From Janthinobacterium sp. LM6 (GTDB taxonomy: Bacteria > Pseudomonadota > Gammaproteobacteria > Burkholderiales > Burkholderiaceae_D), in the NCBI RefSeq assembly GCF_002002885.1, contig NZ_CP019510.1, positions 558,001 to 622,000 on the forward strand: a stretch of DNA of 64,000 nt, given 5' to 3'. Below the pieces are notes generated by a model that was not told where the DNA came from, made no database searches, and worked only from the letters and a program-made list of their open reading frames with translations. The position numbers and the translations under genes were made by a program. Shown piece by piece: positions 43,697 through 53,374 of the stretch (position 1 is the stretch's first letter; every line of letters starts with the position of its first letter).

Positions 43697-44319
43697 TGGC
43701 GCGCCGCCCTGTCCCTGCCGCGGGTTTCACCCTGATCGAGCTGCTCGTGGCGATCGGCATCCTGGCCATGGTCGCCGTGCTGGGCTGGCGCGGCCTGGAC
43801 AGCATCATGCGCTCGCGCGAAGTGCTGACCAGCCAGCTGGAGCAGGCGCGCGGCATGCAGCTGGCGTTTGCCCAGATGCAGAGCGATTGCGACCACCTGG
43901 CCGGCGCCGGCCAGAGCAATACCCTGCTGAACGGCCGCATCAACCTGTCGGCGGAAAATGACCGCCTGACCCTGGTGCGCCTGGCCGCCTCGGAACAGGA
44001 GCCGCAGCAGTTGCAAGTGGTCACTTACCGGCTGCGCGGCGGCGTGCTGACGCGGCGCGAGTCGAACGGCACGCGCGACCTGGCCGTGCTCGACACCCTG
44101 TGGCAGGCGGCGCGCGACGATACCGATACCTCTAGCGCCGACGTGACGCTGATGCGCGGCGTCGACAGCATGGTCATGCGCGGCTGGAGCAATGGCGCCT
44201 GGAACGTGCTGACGGCCGGCGCCACCATCTCCACCCAGGTGCCGGGCCTGGAAGTGACCTTGCAAATGCCGGGCCAGGACGCGGGCCTGTCCAAAGTCTT
44301 TTTATTGGGGCCGGGATGA
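43696..44319 (+). CDS. gspJ: Type II secretion minor pseudopilin GspJ
   Basis: 207 residues. Leader ends PAAG, then FTLIELLVAIGILAMVAVLG. C-terminal GspJ-type beta domain. Start overlaps gspI by one base and the stop overlaps gspK by four. Confidence 0.93.
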   Translation: MARRPVPAAGFTLIELLVAIGILAMVAVLGWRGLDSIMRSREVLTSQLEQARGMQLAFAQMQSDCDHLAGAGQSNTLLNGRINLSAENDRLTLVRLAASEQEPQQLQVVTYRLRGGVLTRRESNGTRDLAVLDTLWQAARDDTDTSSADVTLMRGVDSMVMRGWSNGAWNVLTAGATISTQVPGLEVTLQMPGQDAGLSKVFLLGPG

Positions 44320-45287
44320 CACGCATCAAGTTCCCCTCGCGCCAGCGCGGCGTGGCCGTCATCACGGCCTTGCTGCTGACGGCGCTGGCCATCACCGTCG
44401 TCGCCAGCCTGTTCTGGCAGCAGCAGGTGCAGGTGCGCTCGATGGAAAACCAGCGCCTGCGCCTGCAGACGCAGTGGGCCATGCGCGGCATGGTCGACTT
44501 CGCCCGCTTCTGGTTGCGCCAGGACAATCCCATGCTGACGGCGGCCGACGGCGTGTGGGCCACGCCCATCGAGGAAGCGCGCCTCGACGATTACGTGGAC
44601 CGCGAAAAGGTCGACACGGAAAAATTCGACGCCACCGTCTCGGGCCGCGCGCTCGACGCGCAGGCGCGTTTTAATATCACCAACCTGGTCGACGCCACGG
44701 GCGCCATCAATCCGAAGCAGGTGCTGGCCTACCAGCGTTTATTGTCCAACATGAAGCTCGACAGCGGCCTGGCGCAAGCGACGGCCGATGCCGTGCTGCG
44801 CGCGCGGCCGAAGCCGCGCACCGCCAGCGGCACCGACGGCAAGACGCCCGCTGCCACGCCCGCCACGGGTGGCAGCAGCGAGCCGGTGGCGTTCACGCAA
44901 GTCGAGGATTTGCTGGCCGTGCCCGGCTATACGCCGCAGATGGTCGAGCAGCTGCGCGATGTCGTCATCATCTTGCCCGAGATCACGGGGGTCAACGTGA
45001 ACACGGCCCCGGCCGAGGTGCTGGCAGCCGTGACGATGATGTCGCTGTCCGAGGCCAGCGCCCTGACTTTGAGCAATCCGCGCAAAAAGTTTGTCGATAA
45101 GTTAAATTTCCAGAATAATATTAATGCTGCACTGATTGAAGGCGTGGAACTCGATGTGAAGAGCCGCTATTTCCTTACCGTCATCCGCGTGCGGCTGGAC
45201 CGTGCCGCGCTCGATGCCGTGGCGCTCATCAATCGAAAAACGGATCCGCAGCGCACCACCAGCCTGGTCTGGTTGCGGGAAAATTAA
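44316..45287 (+). CDS. gspK: Type II secretion minor pseudopilin GspK
   Basis: 323 residues, the large tip pseudopilin. N-terminus RQRGVAVITALLLTALAITV lacks the usual Glu5, as normal for GspK. Helical domain with GVNVNTAPAEVLAAVTMMS. Caps the pseudopilus with GspI and GspJ. Confidence 0.93.
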   Translation: MTRIKFPSRQRGVAVITALLLTALAITVVASLFWQQQVQVRSMENQRLRLQTQWAMRGMVDFARFWLRQDNPMLTAADGVWATPIEEARLDDYVDREKVDTEKFDATVSGRALDAQARFNITNLVDATGAINPKQVLAYQRLLSNMKLDSGLAQATADAVLRARPKPRTASGTDGKTPAATPATGGSSEPVAFTQVEDLLAVPGYTPQMVEQLRDVVIILPEITGVNVNTAPAEVLAAVTMMSLSEASALTLSNPRKKFVDKLNFQNNINAALIEGVELDVKSRYFLTVIRVRLDRAALDAVALINRKTDPQRTTSLVWLREN

Positions 45288-45306
45288 CAGCTGAAAGCGA
45301 GTCACT

Positions 45307-46536
45307 TTGACAATATTGTATATCCGTCACCCGGCCAAGGCCTCCACCGACAGCGCGCCGGCCTGCTCCTTCGTGCTGGCCGGCGACGGCGGCGCCCTGT
45401 TGCAGCAGGGCAGCGCGCCGCTGGGCAGCCTGGGCCAGCTGATCGCCGGCGCGAAGCAGGTGGTGCTGCTGCTGGCGGCGGCCGACGTGACCCTGCTGCG
45501 CCTGAAAATGCCGCCGCTGGCCGGTGCCCGCTTGCGCGCGGCCTTGCCGGGACTGGTGGAAGAACACATCCTCGGCGACGCCCAGGATTGCCTGCTGGCC
45601 GCCGGCGCGCCCGATGCTGCCGGCATGCGCACGGTGGCCGTGGCGCAGCGCGCCTGGGCCGAGGTACTCGTCAAGGCTTTGCTGGCGCAGGGCGCGCGCA
45701 AGGTGGCGCTGCTGCCGTCGCAGCTGTGCCTGCCCTTGCAGCCGGGCAGCGTGACGGCCGCCCTGCAGGCCAGCGGCGATGGCCTGGAACTGGCCTTGCG
45801 CCAGGCGCCGCAAGAGGGCCTGGGCCTGGTCTTGCCGGCCCAGCCGCAGCAAGCGCTGCTGACGACGCGCGCCTTTGCCGGCGACGTGCCCCTGACGGTC
45901 TACGTGGCGCAGGCCGAGCTTGCGCAATATCAACAACTGGCCGCCGGCATGGACGGCGTGACGGTGGAACCGGATCACTGGGCGCACTGGATCGCCGGCG
46001 CCAGGGGCGCGGGACTGGACCTGGCCGCCGCCCTGGGCACGGCGACGGGTTCGGCCACCGAATGGCGCCGCTGGCGCTGGCCGTTGCGCCTGGCGCTGCT
46101 GGCCGTGATCGTCAACCTGGCCGGCATGAATATCGAATGGATGCGCCTGAAGCGCGAGGCCGCCACCGTGCGCACCTCGATGCAGCAAACCTTCAAGGCC
46201 GCGTATCCGAACGAAGCGCCCGTGTATGGCCTGGAAGCGGAGCAGATGCGGCGCAATATCGCCGCCGCCCGCCTGCAGGGCGGGCAAGCGAGCATGGATG
46301 ATTTTACGAGCATGAGCGCGGCGCTGGGCGAGGCGCTGGGCGGCCTGGCCGGGCGCGGCGTGGTGGCGTCGCTGGAATACCGCGAGCGCAGCCTGATCGT
46401 CCGGCTGAAACCGGACATGGTCGACGCCAGCGCCCAGGCGCAGGTGCGCGACGGCCTGGCCGCGCGCAAGCTGGCCTTGAATGAAACGGCGCCGGGCGTG
46501 TGGAAGATCACGTCGGCCACGGGAGCAAAAACATGA
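45307..46536 (+). CDS. gspL: Type II secretion inner-membrane protein GspL
   Basis: 409 residues from a TTG at 45307 (MTILYIRHPAK); no ATG gives a better N-terminus. Cytoplasmic actin-like domain about 1-250, one membrane segment about 262-280 (LRLALLAVIVNLAGMNI), then a periplasmic ferredoxin-like domain. Recruits the GspE ATPase to the membrane. Overlaps gspM by four bases. Confidence 0.9.
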   Translation: MTILYIRHPAKASTDSAPACSFVLAGDGGALLQQGSAPLGSLGQLIAGAKQVVLLLAAADVTLLRLKMPPLAGARLRAALPGLVEEHILGDAQDCLLAAGAPDAAGMRTVAVAQRAWAEVLVKALLAQGARKVALLPSQLCLPLQPGSVTAALQASGDGLELALRQAPQEGLGLVLPAQPQQALLTTRAFAGDVPLTVYVAQAELAQYQQLAAGMDGVTVEPDHWAHWIAGARGAGLDLAAALGTATGSATEWRRWRWPLRLALLAVIVNLAGMNIEWMRLKREAATVRTSMQQTFKAAYPNEAPVYGLEAEQMRRNIAAARLQGGQASMDDFTSMSAALGEALGGLAGRGVVASLEYRERSLIVRLKPDMVDASAQAQVRDGLAARKLALNETAPGVWKITSATGAKT

Positions 46537-47066
46537 GTGCAGCAGTGAACAAGGCACGCGCCGCGTGGGCGGGGCAGCAGCAGGCCGTGCAGGCCTTCTG
46601 GGCCGAGCGCACGCCGCAGGAGCGCAAGCTCTTGAGCATCGGCGGCGTGGTGGCGGGGCTGGCCCTCGTCTACGCCGTATTCTTCGAGCCGGCCTGGACG
46701 GGCCGCATCGCCTTGCAAAAGAGCTTGCCCGAGCTGCGCCAGAACGCGGCCCAGCTGCAGGCGCTGGCGCGCGAAGCGGGGGACCTGGCGCGCCAGGCAC
46801 CGGTGCAGGTGGCGCCGATGAGCCGTGACAGCATCGACTCTTCGCTGAAAGCGCGCGGCCTGACGCCGCAATCGCTGTCGCTGACGGGGGAATATGCGCG
46901 CGTGCAGCTGAACGGCGTGCCGTTTGCCAGCGTCATGCTGTGGCTCGACGGCTTGCGCCGTGAAGGCCGCATCGCCGTGCAGGAAGCGAAGATCACGGCG
47001 CAAGGCAAGGCGGGCCTGGTCGACGCCAGCCTGACCCTGCACCAGAGCCCGGGCGCGGCGCGATGA
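46533..47066 (+). CDS. gspM: Type II secretion inner-membrane protein GspM
   Basis: 177 residues. N-terminal cytoplasmic helix with QAFWAERTPQERKLLSIGG, one membrane segment, periplasmic ferredoxin-like domain. Pairs with GspL. ATG 46533 overlaps the gspL stop (ATGA), and the stop overlaps gspN. Confidence 0.9.
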   Translation: MSAAVNKARAAWAGQQQAVQAFWAERTPQERKLLSIGGVVAGLALVYAVFFEPAWTGRIALQKSLPELRQNAAQLQALAREAGDLARQAPVQVAPMSRDSIDSSLKARGLTPQSLSLTGEYARVQLNGVPFASVMLWLDGLRREGRIAVQEAKITAQGKAGLVDASLTLHQSPGAAR

Positions 47067-47839
47067 TGCGCCTGCTAGGCTGGCTGCTGGCCATCATCGT
47101 CAGCGTCTGCGTCACCCTGCTGGTGTTTTTCCCGGCCGGCTGGGTGGCCAGTCTCGTGGAAAAGCAGACGGGCGGGCGTTTGACCTTGGGCGACGCGCAA
47201 GGTACCCTGTGGCGCGGCTCGGCCTTTATCGGCGGGGCGGCCAGCGCGAACGGCGCCGTGACGCCGCTGCTGCCGGGGCGTTTCAGCTGGCGCATTTCGC
47301 CGTCCGTGCTGTGGGGCGCGGCGGACGTGGAGCTGCAGAACCCGCAGGCGCTGTCGCAGCCGGTCAACCTGCGCGGCTCGTGGTCGCACTGGCAGGTCAG
47401 CCCGGCGGCCCTGCTGCTGCCGGCCGATGGCCTGGGCGGCCTCGGTGCACCGTTAAATACCGTGGCGCCGACGGGCAGCATGCGCCTGTCGTGGAGCACG
47501 CTGGAACTGGCGTTGGAACAGCGGCAGTTTTCCGCCGTCGGCCGCACCACCCTGCAGATGACGGACATGGCGTCGCGCCTGTCGTCCCTGCGTCCGCTGG
47601 GCAGTTACGAGCTTGATTTCGATTGGCAGGGGCAGCAGGCGACGTTGACCTTGCGCTCCATCAAGGGACCGCTGCTGCTCGACGGCAGCGGCAGCCTGAA
47701 TCAGGGGCGCATGCAGTTTTCCGGCCAGGCCCAGGCCGCAGCAGGATATGAAGAGACCTTGGCGAGTTTGTTGAATTTGCTGGGACAGCGCCGTAGCAAT
47801 AGCGAAAAAAACATCATCGCCTTAGAGTTCAGACAATGA
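47063..47839 (+). CDS. gspN: Type II secretion protein GspN
   Basis: 258 residues. N-terminal membrane segment (LGWLLAIIVSVCVTLLVFF), then a periplasmic beta-rich GspN domain with GRLTLGDAQGTLWRGSAFIG. GspN is present in only some type II systems and its exact job is not settled. Overlaps gspM and gspD by four bases each. Confidence 0.9.
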   Translation: MMRLLGWLLAIIVSVCVTLLVFFPAGWVASLVEKQTGGRLTLGDAQGTLWRGSAFIGGAASANGAVTPLLPGRFSWRISPSVLWGAADVELQNPQALSQPVNLRGSWSHWQVSPAALLLPADGLGGLGAPLNTVAPTGSMRLSWSTLELALEQRQFSAVGRTTLQMTDMASRLSSLRPLGSYELDFDWQGQQATLTLRSIKGPLLLDGSGSLNQGRMQFSGQAQAAAGYEETLASLLNLLGQRRSNSEKNIIALEFRQ

Positions 47840-50076
47840 AAAAACCATCCGTGAGCCCAATTACCTCCTCCTTCTCGCTGCGCCGTCTGTCGGCTGCCGC
47901 CTTGCTGTGCTGTTCCGTGGCCGGCATGCCGGCGCCCGTCTGGGCCGCGCCCGGCGATGAAGCGGCGCTCAATTTCGTCGGCGCCGACATCGAATCGGTG
48001 ATCAAGGCCGTGGGCCATTACACCAACATCAATTTCGTCATCGACCCGCGCGTCAAGGGCACGATCACCCTGGTGTCGGAAAAATCGATCAGCAAGACGC
48101 AAGCCTTCGGGCTGCTGGCTTCCGCGCTGCGCCTGCAGGGCTATGCGGTGGTTTCCGGCGACGGCTACGCGAAAGTGGTGCCGGAAGCGGACGCCAAGCT
48201 GCAATCCGTGCCGACCCAGGTGGGCAACGGCGCCAGCCAGGTGAAGGGCGACCAGATCGCCACCCAGGTGTTTTACCTGAACTACGAATCGTCGGCCAAC
48301 CTGCTGGCCGTGCTGCGCCCTTTGATTTCGCCAAACAACACGATCAACGCCAACCCGGGCAACAACTCGCTGGTGATCACCGACTACGCGGATAACCTCA
48401 AGCGCCTGGCGAAGATCATCGCCGCGCTCGACGTGCCCGCCTCGACGGACCTGGACGTGATCCCCGTGCGCTATGCCATCGCTTCCGACCTGGCCTCGAT
48501 GGTGAATAAGCTGATGGAAGGCGGGAATGCGGGCGGCGCCGCAGGGGCCGACGCGGGCAAGGTGTCCGTGCTGGCCGACCCGCGCACCAATTCGCTGGTG
48601 CTGCGCGCGCCGTCGGCGGCGCGCGCCAACCTGGCCAAGTCGCTCATTTCCAAGCTGGACCAGCCCACCACGCAGCTGGGCAACGTGCACGTGGTGTACC
48701 TCAAAAATGCGGACGCCACCAAGCTGGCGCAAACCCTGCGTTCGGTGGTGACGTCGGACGGCACGGCCGCTTCGGCGCAGCAGCCGGGCAACAACAGTCT
48801 GAATACGAACAACCAGAACAACCAGGGCGGCGGCATGAACACCACTGGCCTGGGCGGCAATACGCAAAGCGGCACCACGGGCGGGGCTTCGCTGAGCAAC
48901 GGGCCGCAGCAGCTGTCCTCGGGCGGCGCGGCAGGCTTCATCCAGGCCGACGCTTCCACCAATACCCTGATCCTGACGTGCAACGAGGCTGTCTACCGCA
49001 ACCTGCGCGCCGTGATCGACCAGCTCGACGTGCGCCGCGCCCAGGTCTACATCGAGGCGCTGATCGTCGAAGTGACGTCGGCCAAGGCCTCCGAGTTCGG
49101 CGTGCAGTGGCTGGGGCTGTCAGGCGACAGCAGCAGCAGCTACCGCGTGGGCGCGCTGCAGTCGTTCGCCGGCGGCACCGACAACAATATCGCCAAGCTG
49201 GCGCTGGGCGGCGGCAAGGTGCTGCCGACGGGCGGCCTGACGCTGGGCATCTTCAAGCAGATCAACGGCGCGCTGGGCCTGGGCGCCGTGGCGCATGCGC
49301 TGGAATCGGACGGCAACGCGAACATCCTGTCGACGCCGAACCTGATCACCCTGGACAACGAGCTGGCGACCATCAAGGTGGGCCAGAACGTGCCTATCCT
49401 GACGGGCCAGTACACCAGCACGGCCGGCACCAACACGAACCCGTTCCAGACCATCGACCGCAAGGAAGTGGGCCTGACCCTGAAGGTGCGCCCGCAGATT
49501 TCCGAAGGCGGCACGATCAAACTGGGCATCTATCACGAGACATCGAGCGTGGACAAATCCACGTCGACGGCCGTCAGCGGCATCACCATCAACAACCGCG
49601 TGATCGAAAACAATGTGCTGGCCGACGATGGCCAGATCATCGTCCTGGGCGGTTTGATCGAGGACAGCACGGGCGACAACGCGGAGAAGGTGCGCGGCCT
49701 GGGCGACATTCCCCTGATCGGCAACCTGTTCAAGTACCAGACGCGCGAGCGCAAGAAAACCAATCTGATGATCTTCCTGCGCCCTGTGATCGTGCGCAAC
49801 AAGGAGCAGAGCGGCAGCCTGGCCGCCGACCGCTACGACTACATGCGTTCGGCCGAGACGGCCGCCGTGCCGGCGTCGGGCAACCTGATGCTGAAAGACC
49901 TGGGCACGCCGGTGCTGCCGGCCCTGCAGGATGGCCAGCCGGTGGGCGGCAGCATGGTGACGCGCCCCGTGCCGCCGGCGCCGGTGCCGCCGCCAGGCGC
50001 GCCGGCCAACGCGGCCACGCCGCCGCAGTCGCTGCTGCAGCAGTATCAGCAACAGCCGCAGCAGCCGCAGAAGTGA
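47836..50076 (+). CDS. gspD: Type II secretion secretin GspD
   Basis: 746 residues. Signal peptide ends near VWAAP (about 38). N0-N3 domains cover about 40-400, with an Asn/Gly-rich loop near 315-355 ([17 protein letters not shown]). The secretin core spans about 420-640, with [12 protein letters not shown] and [19 protein letters not shown]. The C-terminal 60 residues are Pro/Gln-rich; a pilotin-binding S-domain is not evident. Forms the outer-membrane channel. Eighth gene of nine before E, F and C. Confidence 0.95.
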   Translation: MKKPSVSPITSSFSLRRLSAAALLCCSVAGMPAPVWAAPGDEAALNFVGADIESVIKAVGHYTNINFVIDPRVKGTITLVSEKSISKTQAFGLLASALRLQGYAVVSGDGYAKVVPEADAKLQSVPTQVGNGASQVKGDQIATQVFYLNYESSANLLAVLRPLISPNNTINANPGNNSLVITDYADNLKRLAKIIAALDVPASTDLDVIPVRYAIASDLASMVNKLMEGGNAGGAAGADAGKVSVLADPRTNSLVLRAPSAARANLAKSLISKLDQPTTQLGNVHVVYLKNADATKLAQTLRSVVTSDGTAASAQQPGNNSLNTNNQNNQGGGMNTTGLGGNTQSGTTGGASLSNGPQQLSSGGAAGFIQADASTNTLILTCNEAVYRNLRAVIDQLDVRRAQVYIEALIVEVTSAKASEFGVQWLGLSGDSSSSYRVGALQSFAGGTDNNIAKLALGGGKVLPTGGLTLGIFKQINGALGLGAVAHALESDGNANILSTPNLITLDNELATIKVGQNVPILTGQYTSTAGTNTNPFQTIDRKEVGLTLKVRPQISEGGTIKLGIYHETSSVDKSTSTAVSGITINNRVIENNVLADDGQIIVLGGLIEDSTGDNAEKVRGLGDIPLIGNLFKYQTRERKKTNLMIFLRPVIVRNKEQSGSLAADRYDYMRSAETAAVPASGNLMLKDLGTPVLPALQDGQPVGGSMVTRPVPPAPVPPPGAPANAATPPQSLLQQYQQQPQQPQK

Positions 50077-50086
50077 TGGGACAGTC

Positions 50087-51508
50087 ATGAGTAATCTGCT
50101 TCCCTACGCCTACGCGCGCGATTTCGGCTTGCTGGCCCGGCCCGGCGCCGTCGACGGCGCCCCCGTCGAGGTGCTGGTGGCCGCATCGACGGCGCCGGCG
50201 GCGATTGCCGAAGTGTCGCGCCGTTTCGGCCAGATTCAATTGACGGTGCTGCCGCGCGGCGACCTCGATGCGGCCATTGCCGGCGCCTATGCGGGCGGCG
50301 GCGGCGACGCGTCGCAGATGGCCGATGAATTCGACGCCGACCTGGATTTGACCAAGCTGCTGCAGGACGTGCCTGCCATCGAGGATTTGCTCGAATCGTC
50401 CGACGACGCGCCCGTCATCCGCATGATCAACGCCTTGCTGACGCAGGCGCTGCGCGAAGGCGCGTCCGACATCCACATCGAGCCGTTCGAGCAGACCTCC
50501 GTCGTGCGCTTCCGTATCGACGGCAGCCTGCGCGACGTGGTGCGCCCCCGCAAAGCCATCCACGGTTCGCTGATTTCGCGCATCAAGATCATGGCGCAGC
50601 TCGACATCGCCGAAAAGCGCCTGCCGCAGGACGGCCGCATCACCCTGCGCGTGGGCGGAAAACCCGTCGACGTGCGCGTCTCGACCCTGCCCACCGGGCA
50701 TGGCGAACGGGCCGTGCTGCGTTTGCTGGACAAGGAAGCGGGCCGCCTCGACCTGCAGCACCTGGGCATGAGCGCGCCCATGCTGGGGCAGTTCGACGGC
50801 CTGATCACGCAGCCGCACGGCATCGTGCTCGTCACGGGTCCCACCGGCTCGGGCAAGACGACGACTTTATACGCGGCGCTGTCGATGCTCAACGCGACGA
50901 CGACGAACATCCTGACGGTGGAAGACCCGATCGAGTACGACCTGGCCGGCGTGGGCCAGACGCAGGTCAATCCACGCATCGACATGACATTTGCCAAGGC
51001 GCTGCGGGCGATTTTGCGGCAAGATCCCGATGTGATCATGATCGGCGAGATCCGCGACCTGGAAACGGCGCAGATCGCCGTGCAGGCGTCGCTGACGGGC
51101 CATCTGGTGCTGGCGACCCTGCACACCAATGACGCGTCGGCGGCCGTCACGCGCCTGCTCGACATGGGCATCGAGCCGTTCCTGCTGTCGTCGTCGCTGC
51201 TGGGGGTGCTGGCGCAGCGCCTGGTGCGTAAATTGTGCGGTTCGTGCAAGACCTTCGATGGCCAGTACTGGCAGGCGGTCGGCTGCGAGCATTGCGGCCA
51301 GACGGGCTACCAGGGCCGCGTCGGCGTATATGAACTGCTGCGCACGACGGAACAGATCCGCGCGCAGATCCACAACCGCGCGTCGGAAGCGGAAGTGCGC
51401 GCCGTGGCCCTGCAGGACGGCATGACGAGCATGCGCGACGACGGCGAACGCTGGCTGCGCGACGGCACCACCACGCAGGCTGAATTGCTGCGCGTGACCA
51501 AAGACTAG
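50087..51508 (+). CDS. gspE: Type II secretion ATPase GspE
   Basis: 473 residues. N1E domain about 1-110, ATPase about 115-470. Walker [10 protein letters not shown] near 252, Asp box [14 protein letters not shown], Walker [10 protein letters not shown] near 315. A tetracysteine zinc finger (CGSC then CEHC) is near 385-404, but only 12 residues separate the two Cys pairs, compared with about 29 as I remember the family. Cytoplasmic motor docked on GspL. Confidence 0.95.
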   Translation: MSNLLPYAYARDFGLLARPGAVDGAPVEVLVAASTAPAAIAEVSRRFGQIQLTVLPRGDLDAAIAGAYAGGGGDASQMADEFDADLDLTKLLQDVPAIEDLLESSDDAPVIRMINALLTQALREGASDIHIEPFEQTSVVRFRIDGSLRDVVRPRKAIHGSLISRIKIMAQLDIAEKRLPQDGRITLRVGGKPVDVRVSTLPTGHGERAVLRLLDKEAGRLDLQHLGMSAPMLGQFDGLITQPHGIVLVTGPTGSGKTTTLYAALSMLNATTTNILTVEDPIEYDLAGVGQTQVNPRIDMTFAKALRAILRQDPDVIMIGEIRDLETAQIAVQASLTGHLVLATLHTNDASAAVTRLLDMGIEPFLLSSSLLGVLAQRLVRKLCGSCKTFDGQYWQAVGCEHCGQTGYQGRVGVYELLRTTEQIRAQIHNRASEAEVRAVALQDGMTSMRDDGERWLRDGTTTQAELLRVTKD

Positions 51509-51518
51509 GCCCGCCACC

Positions 51519-52739
51519 ATGCCCGCATTCCGCTATGAAGCCGTCGACGCGCAAGGCGCCACCCGCAAGGGCGTGCTCAATGCCGACAGTCCCCGTTCCG
51601 CGCGCGCCGAGCTGCGCGTGCAAGGCCTGGTGCCGCTGGCCGTCGAGCCGATCGCCGCGCAGGTCGACGCCGCCGGCGTGACAAAACGGCGCGGCTTCGG
51701 CGAGCGCCTGTCGAGCACCGAGCTGGCCCTGTTTACGCGCCAGCTGGCCAGTTTGCTGGAAGCGGGCCTGCCGCTGGAGCAGGCCTTTTCCGCGCTGCTG
51801 GAACAGGCCGAGCGGCCGTATCTGCGCGATTTGATCGCCTCGATCCGCTCGGAAGTGATCGGCGGCGCCGCGTTTTCCGACGTACTGGCGCGCCATCCGC
51901 GCGATTTCGCGGAAATTTACCGGGCGCTGGTGGCGTCGGGCGAACAGATCGGCCATTTGTCGCGCGTGCTCTCGCGCCTGGCCGACTACATCGAGCGGCG
52001 CAATGCGCTGGTGCAGAAGGTCAAGCTGGCATTCACGTATCCGGCCATCGTCACGGTGGTGGCGTTTTCCATCGTCATTTTCCTGCTCACCTATGTGGTG
52101 CCGCAGATCGTCTCCGTATTCGCCAATACCAAGCAGAAGCTGCCCATGTTGACGGTGATCATGCTGGCGCTGTCGGACTTCGTGCGCAACTATGGCATCG
52201 TGGTGGGCATTGTCCTGATTGGCGCCTGGTTCGCCTGGCGGCGCGCGCTGCAGCAGCCGGCGCTGAAGCGGCGCTGGCATACCTGGCTGCTGACGGCGCC
52301 CCTGTATGGGAAATTCGAGCGCAGCCTGAACACGGCGCGCTTTGCCAGCACCCTGGCCATCACCACGGGTTCCGGCGTGCCGATCCTGCGTGCGCTCGAC
52401 ACCAGCCGCGACACCTTGACCAACGTGGCGATGCAGGAACTGGTGGCTGACGCCAGCGGCGCCGTGCGCGAGGGCGTCAGCCTGGCGCGCGCGCTGTCGG
52501 CGCAAAAGCACTTTCCGCCCATGCTGATCCACATGATACGCGCCGGCGAAATCACGGGCGAGCTGCCGGCCATGCTGGAACGCGCCGCCAGCGCGCAGGA
52601 GCAGGACCTGGAACGCCGCACCCTGACCATTGCCGGCCTGCTGGAACCGGCCCTGATCCTGGCGATGGGCGTGGTGGTGCTGCTGATCGTGCTGGCCGTG
52701 CTGATGCCGATTATCGAGATTAATCAGCTGGTGCGTTAA
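51519..52739 (+). CDS. gspF: Type II secretion platform protein GspF
   Basis: 406 residues. Two T2SSF domains (about 70-195 and 275-395) with four membrane segments; LFTRQLASLLEAGLPLEQAF and FASTLAITTGSGVPILRALD mark them. Inner-membrane platform partner of GspE. Starts 10 bp after gspE. Confidence 0.95.
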   Translation: MPAFRYEAVDAQGATRKGVLNADSPRSARAELRVQGLVPLAVEPIAAQVDAAGVTKRRGFGERLSSTELALFTRQLASLLEAGLPLEQAFSALLEQAERPYLRDLIASIRSEVIGGAAFSDVLARHPRDFAEIYRALVASGEQIGHLSRVLSRLADYIERRNALVQKVKLAFTYPAIVTVVAFSIVIFLLTYVVPQIVSVFANTKQKLPMLTVIMLALSDFVRNYGIVVGIVLIGAWFAWRRALQQPALKRRWHTWLLTAPLYGKFERSLNTARFASTLAITTGSGVPILRALDTSRDTLTNVAMQELVADASGAVREGVSLARALSAQKHFPPMLIHMIRAGEITGELPAMLERAASAQEQDLERRTLTIAGLLEPALILAMGVVVLLIVLAVLMPIIEINQLVR

Positions 52740-52758
52740 GAGAAATATCAAGGAAACC

Positions 52759-53316
52759 ATGAAGCGTTTGCCACAACTTGTAAGTTTGCTCGCCGTCGTG
52801 GCGCTGTCCGTGTCGCTGGCCTACTGGGCCATGCAGCTGTTCAAGGCGCCGCAGCGTCCCATCAATCCGCCCCCCAATCCGGTGGTGCAGGATGCCAGCG
52901 TGGAGGCGGGCGCCTCGCTGTTCGGCGGCCAGGTCAGCGTGGCCACGGCCAGCAACTACCAGCTCAAGGGCGTGGTCGCCTCCGGCAATGGCCGCGGCAG
53001 CGTGGCCATCATCTCGACCGACGGCAAGCCCTCCGTGGCCTTGCCGGAAGGCGCCGAAGTGGTGCCCGGCGTGACGGTGCTGGAAGTGCATGCGCGCCAC
53101 GTGCTGCTGCGCGACGGCGGCGTGAGCAAGCGCATCGACCTGGTGGCCGACGACAAGGCGCTGGCCTTGCCGGGGCAGGTGTCCGCCACCCCGACGCCGG
53201 CCGCGGCCCCTGCGCCGGCCACGAACCTGGTGCCGCCGCCGCTGCCGATGGAGCAGCAGCGGCCGGCCACCATGATGCCGGCGCCGCAAGTGAGCAGCGT
53301 GCCGCCGCCGAATTAA
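52759..53316 (+). CDS. gspC: Short GspC-like type II secretion protein
   Basis: 185 residues. N-terminal membrane segment (LVSLLAVVALSVSLAYWAMQ), then the HR domain (NYQLKGVVASGNGRGSVAII to GGVSKRIDL) that contacts the secretin. The usual C-terminal PDZ or coiled-coil domain is absent; the tail is Pro/Ala-rich and ends SVPPPN. Last gene of the operon, after gspF. Short GspC forms occur in other type II systems, so it need not be broken. Confidence 0.85.
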   Translation: MKRLPQLVSLLAVVALSVSLAYWAMQLFKAPQRPINPPPNPVVQDASVEAGASLFGGQVSVATASNYQLKGVVASGNGRGSVAIISTDGKPSVALPEGAEVVPGVTVLEVHARHVLLRDGGVSKRIDLVADDKALALPGQVSATPTPAAAPAPATNLVPPPLPMEQQRPATMMPAPQVSSVPPPN

Positions 53317-53374
53317 CGCTGTTTTTATCGTATTTTGCCGATGGCGCCATGCCGCCATCGCCACAGGAGTCTTC

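Noticed and set aside
53340-53359. Hairpin GATGGCG/CGCCATC between gspC and the patatin gene as a terminator
   Set aside because: No T-run follows and the patatin ribosome site is close; it may be accidental.
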